Source of the DNA: Micrasema longulum | Taxonomy: Eukaryota > Arthropoda > Insecta > Trichoptera > Brachycentridae | Direction: 5' to 3' | DNA length: 64,000 nucleotides | Assembly: GCA_022494885.1 (NCBI GenBank) | Contig: JAGVSM010003684.1 | Location: 124,001-188,000, forward strand | In this document: in pieces, positions 11,589 to 23,594 of the stretch | Position numbering within the stretch: position 1 is the stretch's first letter | How the letters are laid out: every line of letters starts with the position of its first letter | Translations under genes and position numbers: made by a program | Notes under the pieces: model-generated | The model's database searches: none | The model's input: only the letters and a program-made list of their open reading frames with translations | Told to the model about the DNA's origin: nothing

Positions 11589-11821
11589 GGGTTTCCTAGG
11601 ACAGCGGTGCCCGTATTTTAACGGCCGTAGTGAACGGTGATGCGGGGAATAACCGTCGTAACGGTGACTAAAGTGTGGTTTCTTAGGAAAACGGTGTTAT
11701 CAACACCTTTTAACACTGTTTCCCTAGAAAACCACTCTCTAGTCGACGTTACGACGGATATCCACCGCATCACCGTTCACTACGGCCGTTAAGATACGGG
11801 CACCGCTGTCCTAGGAAACCC
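11589..11821. mobile_element. Foldback MITE with TA target duplication
   Basis: The 233-bp unit is almost wholly a palindrome. The left half begins GGGTTTCCTAGGACAGCGG, and the right half is its reverse complement, with arms of roughly 100 bp and few mismatches. It is bounded by TA on both sides (11587-11588 and 11822-11823). The GC content is far above that of the surroundings. There is no coding capacity. A non-autonomous element of a TA-targeting group is the simplest reading. Confidence 0.85.
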
Positions 11822-12659
11822 TAACATAATTCAATATTTAGGAGGATTTCTTTGGGGGAGATTAATACTACCAATGTTTCATACAATTAATACTAAATAT
11901 CAAAATAAGCAAACTGCATTGAAAAATGATTATAGTAAAATATAACTTTCTTGAAAATTAGCTACTTGCTAGCTAATTAGTACTACTTGCAAACCTGGCA
12001 AAATCCAAAATCTAAAAAAGCGAGATATTAATTGGAACTTATCCAGAATACAATTTTTTACAATAATTATAACATTTTCAGTTAAAAATATGATTTTATT
12101 TGTAAGAACTTGACTTTTAAATTGTCGGGTTTGTTGCAAACATGGCTACCTACTTGAGTATTGTGAAGTTGGAATGTATAATTTAAATGTATTATTTCAC
12201 TAGTGTTTCTTAACATAATCATGCTTATGTCATCACTGCTTACGTGTAAAACATTTACTGATTATAATAAAAAGTTGAAGTTAAGAATTGTATCAGTTTA
12301 TTGCGATTTGCTCAAAATAAAGAAGGATGGATTTTGCCGGGTTTGCAAATAGTACCCCCCATATGTAATGTACATTTTGCAAAGTAACTCAACTCAGTAT
12401 CAAAGCTAAATGTTTTTAAACATACCATATTTGTTAGGCTCTATCCTACAGTAGAAATTTATATCCTAGGAATTAAAATTTAAGTGAAATGATTAGAAAA
12501 CTAGAAATATTATGTGCATAATAAGTGAAGAAAGAAAGAAAGAAAACAATCTTTTCATGTATTTGTCTCAACTGACGATGTAAATATAATAATTATGACA
12601 AAAACTCCTAGGGACAGAATTACCAACATTTATTATTATTTGAACACATAATATACAAA

Positions 12660-12845
12660 TTCGGTCGTGGTCCCGTGGCTAGTGTCGTGGACTCAAGAAT
12701 CAAATGTCCAAGGCACCCCACTATACCATAATTTGATTCCGGTTTCATAATAGTGATTAATTTACAACTTGTTGAAAATGGCCCCCAAAATTGAAATGTT
12801 TAGGTAAAACCATAAGAACACAAATGTTTATTTTTTAAACAAAAA
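12660..12845 (+). repeat. tRNA-like SINE, family S1, copy 1
   Basis: The unit has the head GTGGTCCCGTGGCTAGTGTC, a degenerate B box, then a body with TACAACTTGTTGAAAATGGC and ending near AGAACACAAATGTTT. The same body occurs at 36048-36235 and 44192-44372 and inverted at 26910-27075. Confidence 0.7.
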
Positions 12846-13577
12846 ATTTGCTCTAATGGTAATGTGTTATCATACCATAATTATATGGTTTCTTAAATGG
12901 AAAAAATATTCAAACACTCACTAAAATTTGCTATCCAAAAAAAGGCATACATATATAAAATACGTGATTTATTTCTACGCATTTTCTAGTAAACTTTAAA
13001 TGTTTACCAAAGTTTTTAAAAAATCAGAAAATACAAACAAATTATAAATGCTGCTTTTTAAAGAATAACATTAATTTTGAAAACTATATAGGTACATAAG
13101 TATAAAAACAGATTTAGAACAGGTTTACAATATTATATAGAGGGAAAATTTTACTATCTTAAAACAAAATACATATATGACTGACCACTTTTTAAAAACT
13201 GGTTTATAACTTGCACTTCAGATATTTAACAAAAAATAATGTCTCTTGTCTTGGATCCGCAAAGTTGATAATTAATTAATAATTTAGTTCATTCATACAA
13301 TTTATGAATGAACTAAACAAATATGTAAAAACATTACAAAACAATTACAGAAACCAATCAATATACCTTTTAATTTAATTAGGTTAGTTTAATTTTTAAG
13401 TTGATTTAGCTGATAATGAAACGGAACAAAGCATTTTTTTTGGTTTACGAGACATTGTTAAATTAGGATGGAAGAAATTTGTTGTATAAATAATTTTCAG
13501 GTAAATTTGTAAAAATAAAATTTAATGTGAAAGGTCATTGGCTTCAAGTAATTAACCATTTGAGCTAAAAAATATAC

Positions 13578-13745
13578 AGAGATGAAGAACATTGTATATA
13601 AGGAGGAATATAGAAGTCTAGGCATTTGCAGGGCATATGACCTGTCATTGGTTGGTTTAAGTGGCCACTTAACACACTGTCTAACATTCACCATTCTGCT
13701 TTGTTTGAACATTGAACATTCCTTAAAAATATTGTTGCTAAAAAT
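13578..13745 (+). repeat. Dispersed repeat R2, copy 1
   Basis: This is a direct copy of 16346-16505. The two share ATATAGAAGTCTAGGCATTT, GGTTTAAGTGGCCA, CACTAACATTC-like and CATTCTGCTT blocks across about 160 bp. A short piece also appears near 54650. There are no obvious terminal repeats or coding capacity. Confidence 0.65.
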
Positions 13746-15337
13746 ATTCAAGCTAATTAGCTTAATGTGAATTTAATTAAATTCACAATAAATTAAAGGT
13801 TAAACGAAAATAAGGATTTACAATAAGAAAATAAATTTATTTGACTATTCCCACAGTATAGTACTTGCAATGCATTCTCACTTTAGGTGGATGGCTCCCT
13901 ATAAGGGAACATTACCAAAAAATACAATTGAATTCATTTTAATTAGTACTCAATCATTACAAAATCTAAGGCCCAATTCTTAGGGCACCTGATTAAACAT
14001 CTAAATTCAAATTTTAATCTTAAGCGGTAAGTTATTTTTTGCGATTCACTTTGCCATGTTGTTCAGATTTTTTTATAGGAAAAGGTATACAAAAAATATG
14101 TTTACTTATTATTGATTATTATCAGAGTTTTCCGGGACAATTTGATGCCAAATTACAATAAACTTTTATTGCACAGTTGGACTAGTAGTGGAATGGCACA
14201 ATCGTGGAATACTACTTAAAATATGACACTAGCGCCACACACGAAAAAACTTATTTTTTATGATTTTTCTATTGAAAATATTTTTATATTTTAAGCTTAA
14301 AACTGGGCCTTATTAGATTAAATATTATAGTTTAAACTCATAAAAGCTATTCATTACAATATACATGTTTAAAATTACTGAGATGGGGTGTTAATCATTT
14401 ATCAGATAACTTGTGAGCACAAATGAATAAATGTAATTCCGTATGTTTAATTCAAATATTGTTACATCAAACTTAGCGGATATTCATTATTAGCCCTCTA
14501 GTAACATGCATTAGATGTTCAGTCTTTTTAACAATAGTCAGGTGTATTTCAACTCATAAAACATCAAATTTGTATCTTCAATTATAAATAAAAAACAATA
14601 ATCACATATTTTGACTATGCTTCTGGTAACAACTAATAAGCAAAGGTAAAACTTCAAACAGTTTTGCTCTCCAAATTTACTACTACTATAATAATATATA
14701 ATATAGCAATATTGGCTTACTATCTGTGAGACTTCGTCTAGTACTTTCCACCAAAATCTTATTTCTAGAATAAATAACTATGTGTATAATAAAAAGATGC
14801 AACAAGAGGTGTGTAATTATATTTACAAATTTTATATAATTATATACATAGATACTATAAAGGTGATTATTTAGATTGGAAAAATAATGTCTCATAAGGC
14901 AAAATCTTAATTTACTACACTCCAAACATGATTTTCTAATACATAAAGTTTTAAACCCTTACTACACATTTTTTCCAATTGACAGTCAATTCATCAATCC
15001 TTTATCTTAAATGATAGCATGTAACATTTTAAATGTAAAACCTTATTATAGAACAGATGGCGATGTTTAAAACAGCAAAACTACAACTTCTAAATATAGT
15101 ACATAGTAGTAGTTTAGTACTACTTATAAATTGTACTTAATAAAATCTGTTACTGTGACCTATATAATATACCCGAGTGGCAAAAACAAGTTATTTCAGG
15201 ATAACAGATAAACATAATTATTTTGTCATCTCAGTATGTTGTTTCTTCTATTATAGTTGTTTATATTTATTATCAATAACTTTCAATTAAATTGTCAATG
15301 AACTAAATAAATATGATAATAAATAAATGTCCCTAAA
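13746..15337. other. Downstream flank of TMEM164-like gene
   Basis: AT-rich DNA with no recognised exon. A minus-strand polyadenylation signal (TTTATT on +) at 15266-15271 would suit the TMEM164-like gene. Confidence 0.4.
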
Positions 15338-17717
15338 TTAATCACTATGAGTGTGGTCTGATGCTTTACTTTCATAAACGTTCAGCGGCTTCTTACAAGA
15401 CGGGCATTCTTTACTTCCAGTAACACGTTTCACTAAAGACATGTCAGAGTCCAGCGACGGTTTGGCCTTAGTCGGGCCAAACTTGACAATAAAGAATGGT
15501 GCTACAATGCAAAATATTTTACAGAGCAAAGGACACAGTAAACCTTGGTGGAAGCAAGATGCTATGCGATACCATAAACCTTCAAAAGGATCCTTTACAG
15601 CGGGACACAGCATATGATTCAGGTTTACCTGGGATGGCTGAAAAACACTTTTTTTTTAATTTTCTGACACAAAACAAGTATAAAAACAAAGTCTTACATT
15701 TTTATGAAAATTATAACCCAATTAAAATTTTATTTTAAAATAACTAAAAGAACTACAAAGAATAAGGTTGAAATCTCTAAATAATAATTCTCTAAAGAAG
15801 TAAGCCTAAGGGAGGGAGGCTATTGCATAGAAAAAAAGGGTTCAACATTTTTGGTTTGGTTTTAAGTTTAACAACAAAGGTGTAATGGACGGTTTCGGTT
15901 TGCGCCTTGCAATATAGTATAATATATTATAGAATGTTTTCCTCCGTATGGGCAACTTTATTAGGTTATTACTCTACGGTTAAAATGAATTTTAAAACAT
16001 TATTGTATAATAAATATACTTACAATGGCAAAACCTTGTAGTATTATAAAGTGATACAACAGATTAATACTGTAGCTGAATATTTCCCACTTAAAATCTG
16101 TCAGCTTGGATAGATTATAGGCACCTAGAATTAATATAATAAATAATATAGTTTATTATAAGATTATTAATTAAATCATTGTAAATAATAAAAAAAACCA
16201 TACCCCCTAATCGAAGAAGGTAATATGGAATTACTAACATCATTCCATGTTGAATCCAGTAAAGCGCGGCTTCTGCTCCAATCTAAAATACGTATGTTTT
16301 ATGCATTTTGATGGTAGTAAAATAAATTTAAAAAATAATATATTACAACAAGATGAAGAACATTTTATAGAAGGGACAATATAGAAGTCTAGGCATTTAC
16401 AGGGCTTGTACCAGTCATTGGCTGGTTTAAGTGGCCATTTTACACACTAACATTCCCCATTCTGCTTATGTTTGAACATCTATATTCCATAAATTCTTTT
16501 AATATTGATAAAACCAGTTGTTAATTAAAAATGTTTAACAAACAGAGAAATATTTTTATCTACCAATTATGGTATGGTCAACTAAATATACAGCTACTTG
16601 AATTTGTCTTACCGTTCTCGACTCAGTCTCTGGAAGAAGCATGGCCAAAAGAGGACCATTAAAATAATTTATGTGAAAGCGAAACATTCCTGTTGCAAAC
16701 TTACTAGGAGGAGCTGCTAGAAGAAATATCTAGAAAAATATCATGACAATGAGGAACTTAAGCCCTATGGGAAATTGGATACAAAAAATGTTTTCTTGCG
16801 CGTGGTAAAAATTAGAGCATTAAATTGTACAGTAAAATTTCTTAAAAATGTACGAAAAATAATAATATATATTTTAACAAAAACGCAATACTTTGAATGA
16901 CATCACTGGTTCACATGAACTATCTCATGATATGAGAGCTTTGAAGGATATCCGGTTTAGTCACTGTAAACGAACCAATCGGAAGAACTGTCATAGAACA
17001 ACCTCTGACGTCACACGCGAAGTTATTTCAGAAATACAAACGTTTAAAAAATCATAGCGCTGATACGATACATAAAAATATTTTTTTTTTTACTTAGTTT
17101 AATATTCTATTACAAATAAAAAAAAGTCACTGAACTTCCTCATTATATTATTTCATTTTAATTGATATTTTAATAAAATACCTAATTAGAAATATCATTA
17201 CACACCTGGATAGCAGTGGTGACATGGCAAGGATTTAAAAGATATATCACAGTTCGAGACGAAAATTTAAACCCAATTTCAATCCCCCAAAACAATGTCA
17301 TCATCACTAGAAGGATTCTCTTTCCAATTCGTTCTTTTCGTATATGAGGCTTTACTTCAGGGATGTCCAGTTTTGGGAAGGTGGTAATCTTAAATAATGT
17401 ATTAATAGTTAAAAAACAAAAATATCATACTAGTGACAGAATGTAAATATTGCCACTGTGAATTAATTAATGCAAAAGCCATTCAGAACCAACTGGAAGA
17501 AATTGAAAACTTCAGGGGCAAAAGCAGTGATGGCTTCACAGTGTCAAAATATATATAATTACTTCATATGTAAGTAACTTACAGCGAAATACAGACAAAT
17601 GGAAACCACTATGATGGTTTCAATAACTTGCTGTTTTCCTGTGATGTAATAAGCACACTCCGGTCCAAAATTACGAGGCACAGAACCATTTACTCCTCCA
17701 AAAGCCCAATGAAACAT
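15338..17717 (-). CDS. TMEM164: TMEM164-like multi-pass membrane protein
   Basis: Six coding exons in transcript order are 17583-17717, 17206-17388, 16613-16729, 16204-16282, 16024-16124 and 15338-15637. Together they encode 304 residues with all junction phases compatible and GT-AG borders. Conserved family blocks are [21 protein letters not shown] near the N-terminus (partial, e.g. FGPECAYY), [18 protein letters not shown], and [17 protein letters not shown]. Several hydrophobic segments indicate a multi-pass membrane protein. TMEM164 in mammals has been reported to act as an acyltransferase in ether-lipid metabolism and autophagy; that function here is inference. Codon 1 is set at the ATG at 17717, just after a good acceptor (ATTTTATTTAAG), so an upstream untranslated exon is likely. 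The protein ends with a CPSC-containing tail not seen in the vertebrate protein. The intron between exons 2 and 3 is mostly a MITE. Confidence 0.9.
16346..16505 (+). repeat. Dispersed repeat R2, copy 2
   Basis: Direct copy of 13578-13745 lying in the intron between TMEM164-like exons 3 and 4. About 160 bp are shared with scattered substitutions and small indels. Confidence 0.65.
16750..17142. mobile_element. MITE family M1, copy 1 (TMEM164-like intron)
   Basis: Starts TGAGGAACTTAAG and ends CTGAACTTCCTCA, an inverted pair. The interior matches 62637-62890 over long stretches, such as GGTAAAAATTRGAGCATTAA. The 393-bp unit occupies most of the 476-bp intron, ending 20 bp from the acceptor of exon 3. 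Confidence 0.75.
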
Positions 17718-17726
17718 TTTTGAAGC

Positions 17727-18569
17727 CTTAAATAAAATACACTTGATTAGATTTTTTGACATAATTTTACTTTGGTGGACTTATTGCTAAAAGAAATATC
17801 TTCCAGCCAACCAAAAAACAGACTGGCCAAAAGAAGAGTTGCTCAAAAATTTGTACTAAAAAAGGAAAATATATAGCACAATCAAAATAATACATACATG
17901 AAACTAATTAACCCAATTAATTCAAAATAACAGCTGTTTTTTTAATGGGGAGATAAGGCTTACACATATTAATTTTAAAAAAGTACATTATGTTATACAT
18001 ATTAAAGGATGAGGAATGTGGAATCAGATAATGAGTTTGGAAGAAGAGAGAAATAGAAACCAAGGAAAGAAAAATGATAAAAATATATATTATAAAATCA
18101 ATAAAATACAGGGAGTTCAGGATTCTGGGAATACAAAGTAATGTTTGAGGCGTTTCTTGAAGTTTCTCTTATTAAACCTTTTTATACCGAATCCAAAATA
18201 ACATAGCAAATAAATACAGGTATCAGGCGCGTTCCGTCCATAGATGCTGTGGATGCGGCGCATCCCTTGAAAATAATATGTATTTTACTAAAAAAAATAT
18301 CACTTTTTTTTTAAATCTACAAATATGTATTCCTAAAATTCTCACTGAGAAAAAGTGACGACATAACTTTGTAGTAACGTCAAAGGAGTTATTTATATTG
18401 ACACACGAAAAATCATTTGTATCCGGCGTGTTAATTAATTTTTTTAATACAATGCTTGAAACATAAATCAACATTAATGTATAAAATCAGCTTTAAAACA
18501 AACAAAAAACTAAACTAAACCTAATTATTATCGATGTTTTTACAAGGTTACACCATTTTTCAAAAACGT
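17727..18569. other. Upstream flank of TMEM164-like gene
   Basis: This stretch should contain the TMEM164-like promoter and a probable non-coding first exon, neither of which can be placed from sequence alone. No other feature is supported. Confidence 0.3.
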
Positions 18570-18802
18570 TAGAGATGGGACAAATTGATCAATGTAAATT
18601 GATCGAATAAAAAAAAAATCATTTGATGTTGTTCATGAAAAAGGTATAAATGTCTCATTTTTTGGTGAATAATTGTGTTAAACACACTATAATAGGCTTG
18701 TTTTTGCGTTTTTTATATCAATTTTTGGAAACAGAGTTTCATGATTGCATGAAATAACTGATAAAATCGATTTGATCAGTGATCAGTAATTTCCCATCAC
18801 TA
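18570..18802. mobile_element. hAT-like MITE
   Basis: The ends TAGAGATGGGACAAATTGATC and its imperfect inverse (TGATCAGTAATTTCCCATCACTA, with matching TGATCA and CCCATC blocks) enclose about 230 bp without coding capacity. The TAGNGATGGGA end is typical of hAT elements, but an 8-bp target duplication is not evident. Confidence 0.5.
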
Positions 18803-18864
18803 ATGAAATTAGTTTGACAGCTGTCATTCTAATCAAGCTATATTTTAAGGACTATAGCTACTAG

Positions 18865-19110
18865 CTACGTGTGCGTATTTCCTATATCAACATATGTACT
18901 CAATATATAAGTATCTTGTCCTTGATAGTATTCATTGTATACGCGGGATGCTGCTTGTTTAGTTGCGTCTAGTTCCCATAGTAAACGTCTGAATTTTCGC
19001 GCACGCGTTTTAGGTTCATAACGTTTTAGATTTCTTCTACTAGACTCGGGAGATAAGAGCATCCAATTCGAATAATGCAAAGAAAAAACGACTCTAATAA
19101 CTTTCAGCAT
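18865..19110 (-). CDS. Unrecognised small basic ORF
   Basis: A minus-strand frame from ATG at 19110 encodes 81 residues rich in Arg/Lys (RRNLKRYEPKTRARKFRRLL) with a short hydrophobic start. The composition is less AT-driven than most accidental frames here. I recognise no family. It could be a small mitochondrial-type protein, the first exon of a longer gene, or chance. There are no supporting neighbours. Confidence 0.25.
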   Translation of the reverse strand: MLKVIRVVFSLHYSNWMLLSPESSRRNLKRYEPKTRARKFRRLLWELDATKQAASRVYNEYYQGQDTYILSTYVDIGNTHT

Positions 19111-19194
19111 TAAGTTTAAAGTAGCGTATTATTGACATTTGACCCAAATTTAAGAACGGCCATCTCGGGTCTTGTTTTAGGTGTTGAAATGTTT

Positions 19195-19370
19195 ATCTCC
19201 TTTTCTCACCTACGGGCGCCGTCTTGGAAGACCGTTGATGGCGATCTTTCAGCTTTATTCAGCGAAATTAAGGGACGCGGAATTGATGTTGGAGGAGGTA
19301 AAAATACTGGATAACGATAGGATCTTATGGAGGCGTCTGGCGATGTCCACATGCTCAATTTGGGAGTGGA
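19195..19370 (+). repeat. Dispersed repeat R1, copy 2
   Basis: Partner of 2590-2806. It encodes the blurred peptide PSWKTVDGDLSALF and contains the identical 15-mer GATGTCCACATGCTC. Confidence 0.45.
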
Positions 19371-19504
19371 AAAAGAAGAAGAAAATAAGAAAGTTTACAG
19401 CTTAACCTCTAGACGCGCCTGTGCTCAGTCAATTTATTGATTGTCAACTATTAATTATTTTTATTGTAATGGATAACTTATAGAGCATATTATATAATTC
19501 CTCT

Positions 19505-19660
19505 ATATGTCCAAACCAACACAGAGCTCCTTTCTTGACTTTGTTGTTAATGCTATCTCAATCTTACATAATGTACGGATCTCAACATTTGTGCATCTAT
19601 CGTGTATATTTTTAGGACACATTTGCCTGAAAGATCGTATTTTGTTAGCATTCGATTTTG
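19505..19660 (-). pseudogene. RTE-like ORF2 C-terminal remnant
   Basis: Minus-strand frames give a degraded peptide with VEIRTLCKIE and KGALCWFGHI, matching the 'R...W.GH..RM' tail of RTE-type non-LTR ORF2 proteins. Frames shift and no RT core is present. Confidence 0.45.
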
Positions 19661-19740
19661 TTCATTTAATCTATGAGTATGAACTCAAATCTAGTAATAG
19701 TAAAATTAAGTTGAATTTTGTTAAATTCTTTATGGCATAG

Positions 19741-21854
19741 GAAAAACTGCTTTAGTTATCATTTAAATGGTATTTGAATATCATTTTCTTTAGTAAAAAG
19801 CTTGACAAGAAGTGAGCATTAAGAATAAATTAGGTAGTACGTCAATTAGGTAACTTACATTTTCATATTAGTTGTGAATTTTAATGCTTGGTAGACATTT
19901 ACTGGAGGAATTCCATTAAAAATTTTCAATTCATTTGTAACACTCTCTAAACATTAGAGAACGTAGAGATGTAGAAATTTTATTATTAATTATGTATGTG
20001 CAAAACATTTGTAATTTTATGCTTATTAAAAAAAATACAATAAAAAAATGTAAATCAAATATCAAAATTCCAAATCCCATTTTCTTTAGAAAGTGAAGAT
20101 TAAAGATTTAATAATGATCCAGAATTCACTGAATTTTAGTTATTGCAATAGATGTGATATGTCTGTTGAATTTGGATGTAAGATACTTCATTATATTTTA
20201 ATGGCTAAAGCTCTTATATCAAAGTCCAATTCATAAAATATGGGCAAATAGATTGGACTTTAAAGTTGTGGTCCCATGGTAAAGTCACAGACTCCGAACC
20301 TGAGGTTCAAGGTTCAACTCTCATTTCATAGCAAAGTTTGTTTATTTTTATTAACATTTGAGAATACCCCAAAATTACTAAGGTATATACAAAAACACAA
20401 ATATTGAAAATAAAAGTCATGTTAAGACAAAAAAAATTGTGGGCAGACACTATAATTTCTTAATTATAATTTCTGTCCACAATTTTTTCACTTTGTAATT
20501 ACTTTTGTAAGCGTTGCTATTGCACTAATCAAATAAAACCTTACCTGCATCATTAGATTATTAGGTCCCGTGGTTTAATCCAATTAAGGTTCAAGTGTGA
20601 CAGCAGACAAAAATATGTTTTTTTTAATCTTATTATTTATCTCCTTTCAACAAACTGAAACCTATAAAAATAATTAAATAGTAGATATTCCTACTAAGCC
20701 ATTATGAATAAAATTTCAAATACAAAAATAATTGCATCTTACTGCACATGAAGACATCTTACTGATGTTATCATAAATCCGGTATTCAGATAAGATAAAT
20801 ACAAAATTACATAAACTTTATTTATGTTTGAAATTAATTATTATATTATTATTTAGTATCGATCACGATAAATTAAAGGAACACTAAATGCAAGCGGACA
20901 TTTAAATTTAAGAAAGTGACTAGTGAACTTGCCGGCACACAAATAATATTCTAACTTGTTTTATGCCCAGCGGCTAATAGGTAGATGGAAATTTCACCTG
21001 AGAGGTCAAGTTATAACTTATCCATTCTTTAAAGTTGAATAAATTTAAAAACCGAGCTGACACCTGACAAAAATTCCTGGAGATTATTAAAGCAAAGATA
21101 AATACAATAGATATAGATACAAAATGATTAGATAAAACATCGACTACAAGTATAGACAATTATGGCTATCTAAAGCGGGTACTCGACAACGTCCATCATC
21201 CATGTACTGCTGGTACTTGGTAAATGTTATGATCGTTATAATAATATTATTATATTAGATTCTTAGTATAGCGCCGTTTTTCTTGAAAATCATGATTTCA
21301 AATATTCTTATACGTCTTGCAGTTACAGAGTGCAAGGGTAAGTTGGGACATTAAACAATTAAGACATTGCATAGTTCATATGGTTTGCCTTCAATTATTG
21401 TTTCAATAAATGCATCTAACTATTGGAGTGTAGGGTTATACCTCCCTAACTCAAATCAAGGTTAAGAATTACATTAAATTAATGAGAAAGGTGTAAATTC
21501 ATAGCGTTCACCCTAAATGAAAAAAGTTGTTACACACAATCTTGCTCAAACTTAATAAAAATACTATATTTTATTCATTCATATTTTTCTCTTACAAACT
21601 ATAATTAATAATAAAAATAATATGACCTCACTGGAGTTACCCGTGCCGAGGACACTTAATAATTAGTATTTTACTTTAACACGTAACAATATACTTTTTG
21701 AAATGTTTTTACATTAGAGAATAAACAAAGAATACTAACTTAATAGACAGAGATAATTAACAAAATATTCACCGTGTTTATATTTAAAGATTACCAAAGA
21801 CCTCGAAGTGTGAGTAAAAAACAAAAATCAATTTTTGTCTAAGTTTTGACTTGA
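19741..21854. other. AT-rich intergenic DNA with SINE remnants
   Basis: Contains a degraded S1 SINE at 20268-20410 (TGTGGTCCCATGG head and the tail ACAAAAACACAAATATT). A short hairpin lies at 20438-20484 (TTGTGGGCAGAC with inverse GTCCACAA), and another possible SINE head near 20565. No genes are seen. Confidence 0.4.
20268..20410 (+). repeat. tRNA-like SINE, family S1, degraded copy
   Basis: The head TTGTGGTCCCATGG and the B-box-like AGGTTCAACTC resemble the other S1 copies. The body is diverged. Confidence 0.45.
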
Positions 21855-22130
21855 ATGACAAATTCTTTGACAGTCTTCTTCATCAATGACAGTCTTTTTC
21901 AAGTTAAGCCATGTCTTTCTCGGTATTCCTTATTTTCTTCAATCATTAACAAGCATTGGTGTGGTAAATCCCTTAAGCTGTTTTTTTTCCATCCATTCGC
22001 TCTATATATTCAAACCAACACAGCACTCCATCATATTGCAAGGATCTTGATTTAGTCGATAATACTTGTCCTCAGCCTTATATAATGCAAGAATCTCGAC
22101 ATAGTCAAAATTTGCTATTTATTGAATCTT
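21855..22130 (-). pseudogene. RTE-like ORF2 C-terminal remnant
   Basis: Minus-strand translation yields WFEYIERMDGKKTA and further degraded sequence, resembling the RMDGKRTAKK tail of RTE-type elements. Stops and frameshifts interrupt it. Confidence 0.45.
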
Positions 22131-22499
22131 CTAATAGCAACTTTTGTTTTTATGCCCCAATGTCCAGAATGTGTAAATTAGTCAATTCGTCACACAACTT
22201 GGAATTCTTTGGTATAGATCTTCCGGCTTTTCATAGATCTCATCGCCACTAATACAATAGATTAAGATGGATTGGTATGGTTTGGCTCGAAATCTTACAT
22301 GTTTATCGCGTTTATGAATATATTGTATACCATTATTGTGTTGCCCTTGTTTTTTTTTGCTACATAGTTTTATGTTCTTTTTGTTCAGTTTCTTGCATAT
22401 ACTCGTATGTTTCTTCGTACTTACGTGTAACTATTGTAATTGACTTAGGCCGTATCCATAATAAATGAATTGACATGTTTACCTTTAATATACTGTTTT

Positions 22500-22640
22500 A
22501 GCATACATTCGCCGAGAGATTGTATTTGGACAGAATTCAGCTTACTTTCATCTTTGTTTTTCGAATTCTATACCTCACTCTCAGGCACCAGGACTCCATT
22601 GTAAACTGCCAAGTTTGCCTCATGCGACAAATATTTATTT
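22500..22640 (-). pseudogene. RTE-like ORF2 fragment
   Basis: The minus-strand peptide EANLAVYNGVLVPESEV corresponds to EAKLAVHNGV in the larger element at 25205-26757, just before the 'LMYGSETW' block. It is a short remnant. Confidence 0.4.
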
Positions 22641-23594
22641 ACTGGTCGATTAACTAGAGATGGCGCATTCGCAAAACTTACACAAACACATTTAAAATCT
22701 ACAGGTTGTTGATTTTAAAAAGGTCATGTTTTATATATTTTTTTCTTATCCGTGTTGGATGTTGTGTATAGGAAAAAAAATACAATTAGTTAAGAAAATG
22801 TAATATGTTAATTTATTTTTACACGAGTACATTTTTTATTTATAATAATATATTTTGTTCGAATTGTAATAAAAGGGCTAGTTTTCTTTCGCCGTTTGCG
22901 GCAGATCTTTTTGGTTTTGCTATTTAATAAATATTTGACATTTTCTTTACTGATTGTTTTTTTCGCTCTAATTCAAAACGGATTAAAAAAATAGAGCACA
23001 TTTGACTTAAATTTAATATTAACGTTTTCATATGAATATTCTGTACAGTAAATATGTATTTGTGTAAGTTTTGTGAACGCGCTAGCACTAGATAATTGAT
23101 CAATACATGAGTCGATTAAATGAAAAAATATATTTCTAAACCAGTGTTTTTCATCCATAGCGATACATAAAATTAAACCTATACAAAGAATATATATTAT
23201 TATATTTCTTCCAGAATCTCAACCGTTCTTGCGCTCTGTAGCTGCAAGACGTGTTGGATAGTTTATTGTAAAGCCGCAATTGATTTTATTGATTTTTTGC
23301 ATAAACGGGTTACCGGGTTTTTATTTTTTCATCTGGACTCGAGTCATATTTCATCATGGTTTCGATGAAGACAAATATATAAGAATTACTTCATGCAAAT
23401 AAAAACGACTCATGCAATAAAAAGTTTGTTCTAGTATACGAGTAGTATAATCTGAAAGAAGAAAATACTTTGCTATTTTGATTATATTGCTACACTACAC
23501 GCTTTTCAAAAACGCCATGAATAGTAAAAACTCGTACACAAAAAGGGGAAAACATTGTAGTATGATTGACAGAACAGATGTACAATATTGAAAT
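22641..23594. other. AT-rich intergenic DNA
   Basis: No gene is recognised. A ~35-bp piece at 23232-23290 (TCTGTAGCTGCAAGACGTGT) resembles 45980-46030. Confidence 0.35.

Noticed and set aside
20438..20484. Hairpin resembling a rho-independent terminator
   Set aside because: This is a eukaryotic AT-rich intergenic region; more likely a tiny foldback or chance inverted repeat.
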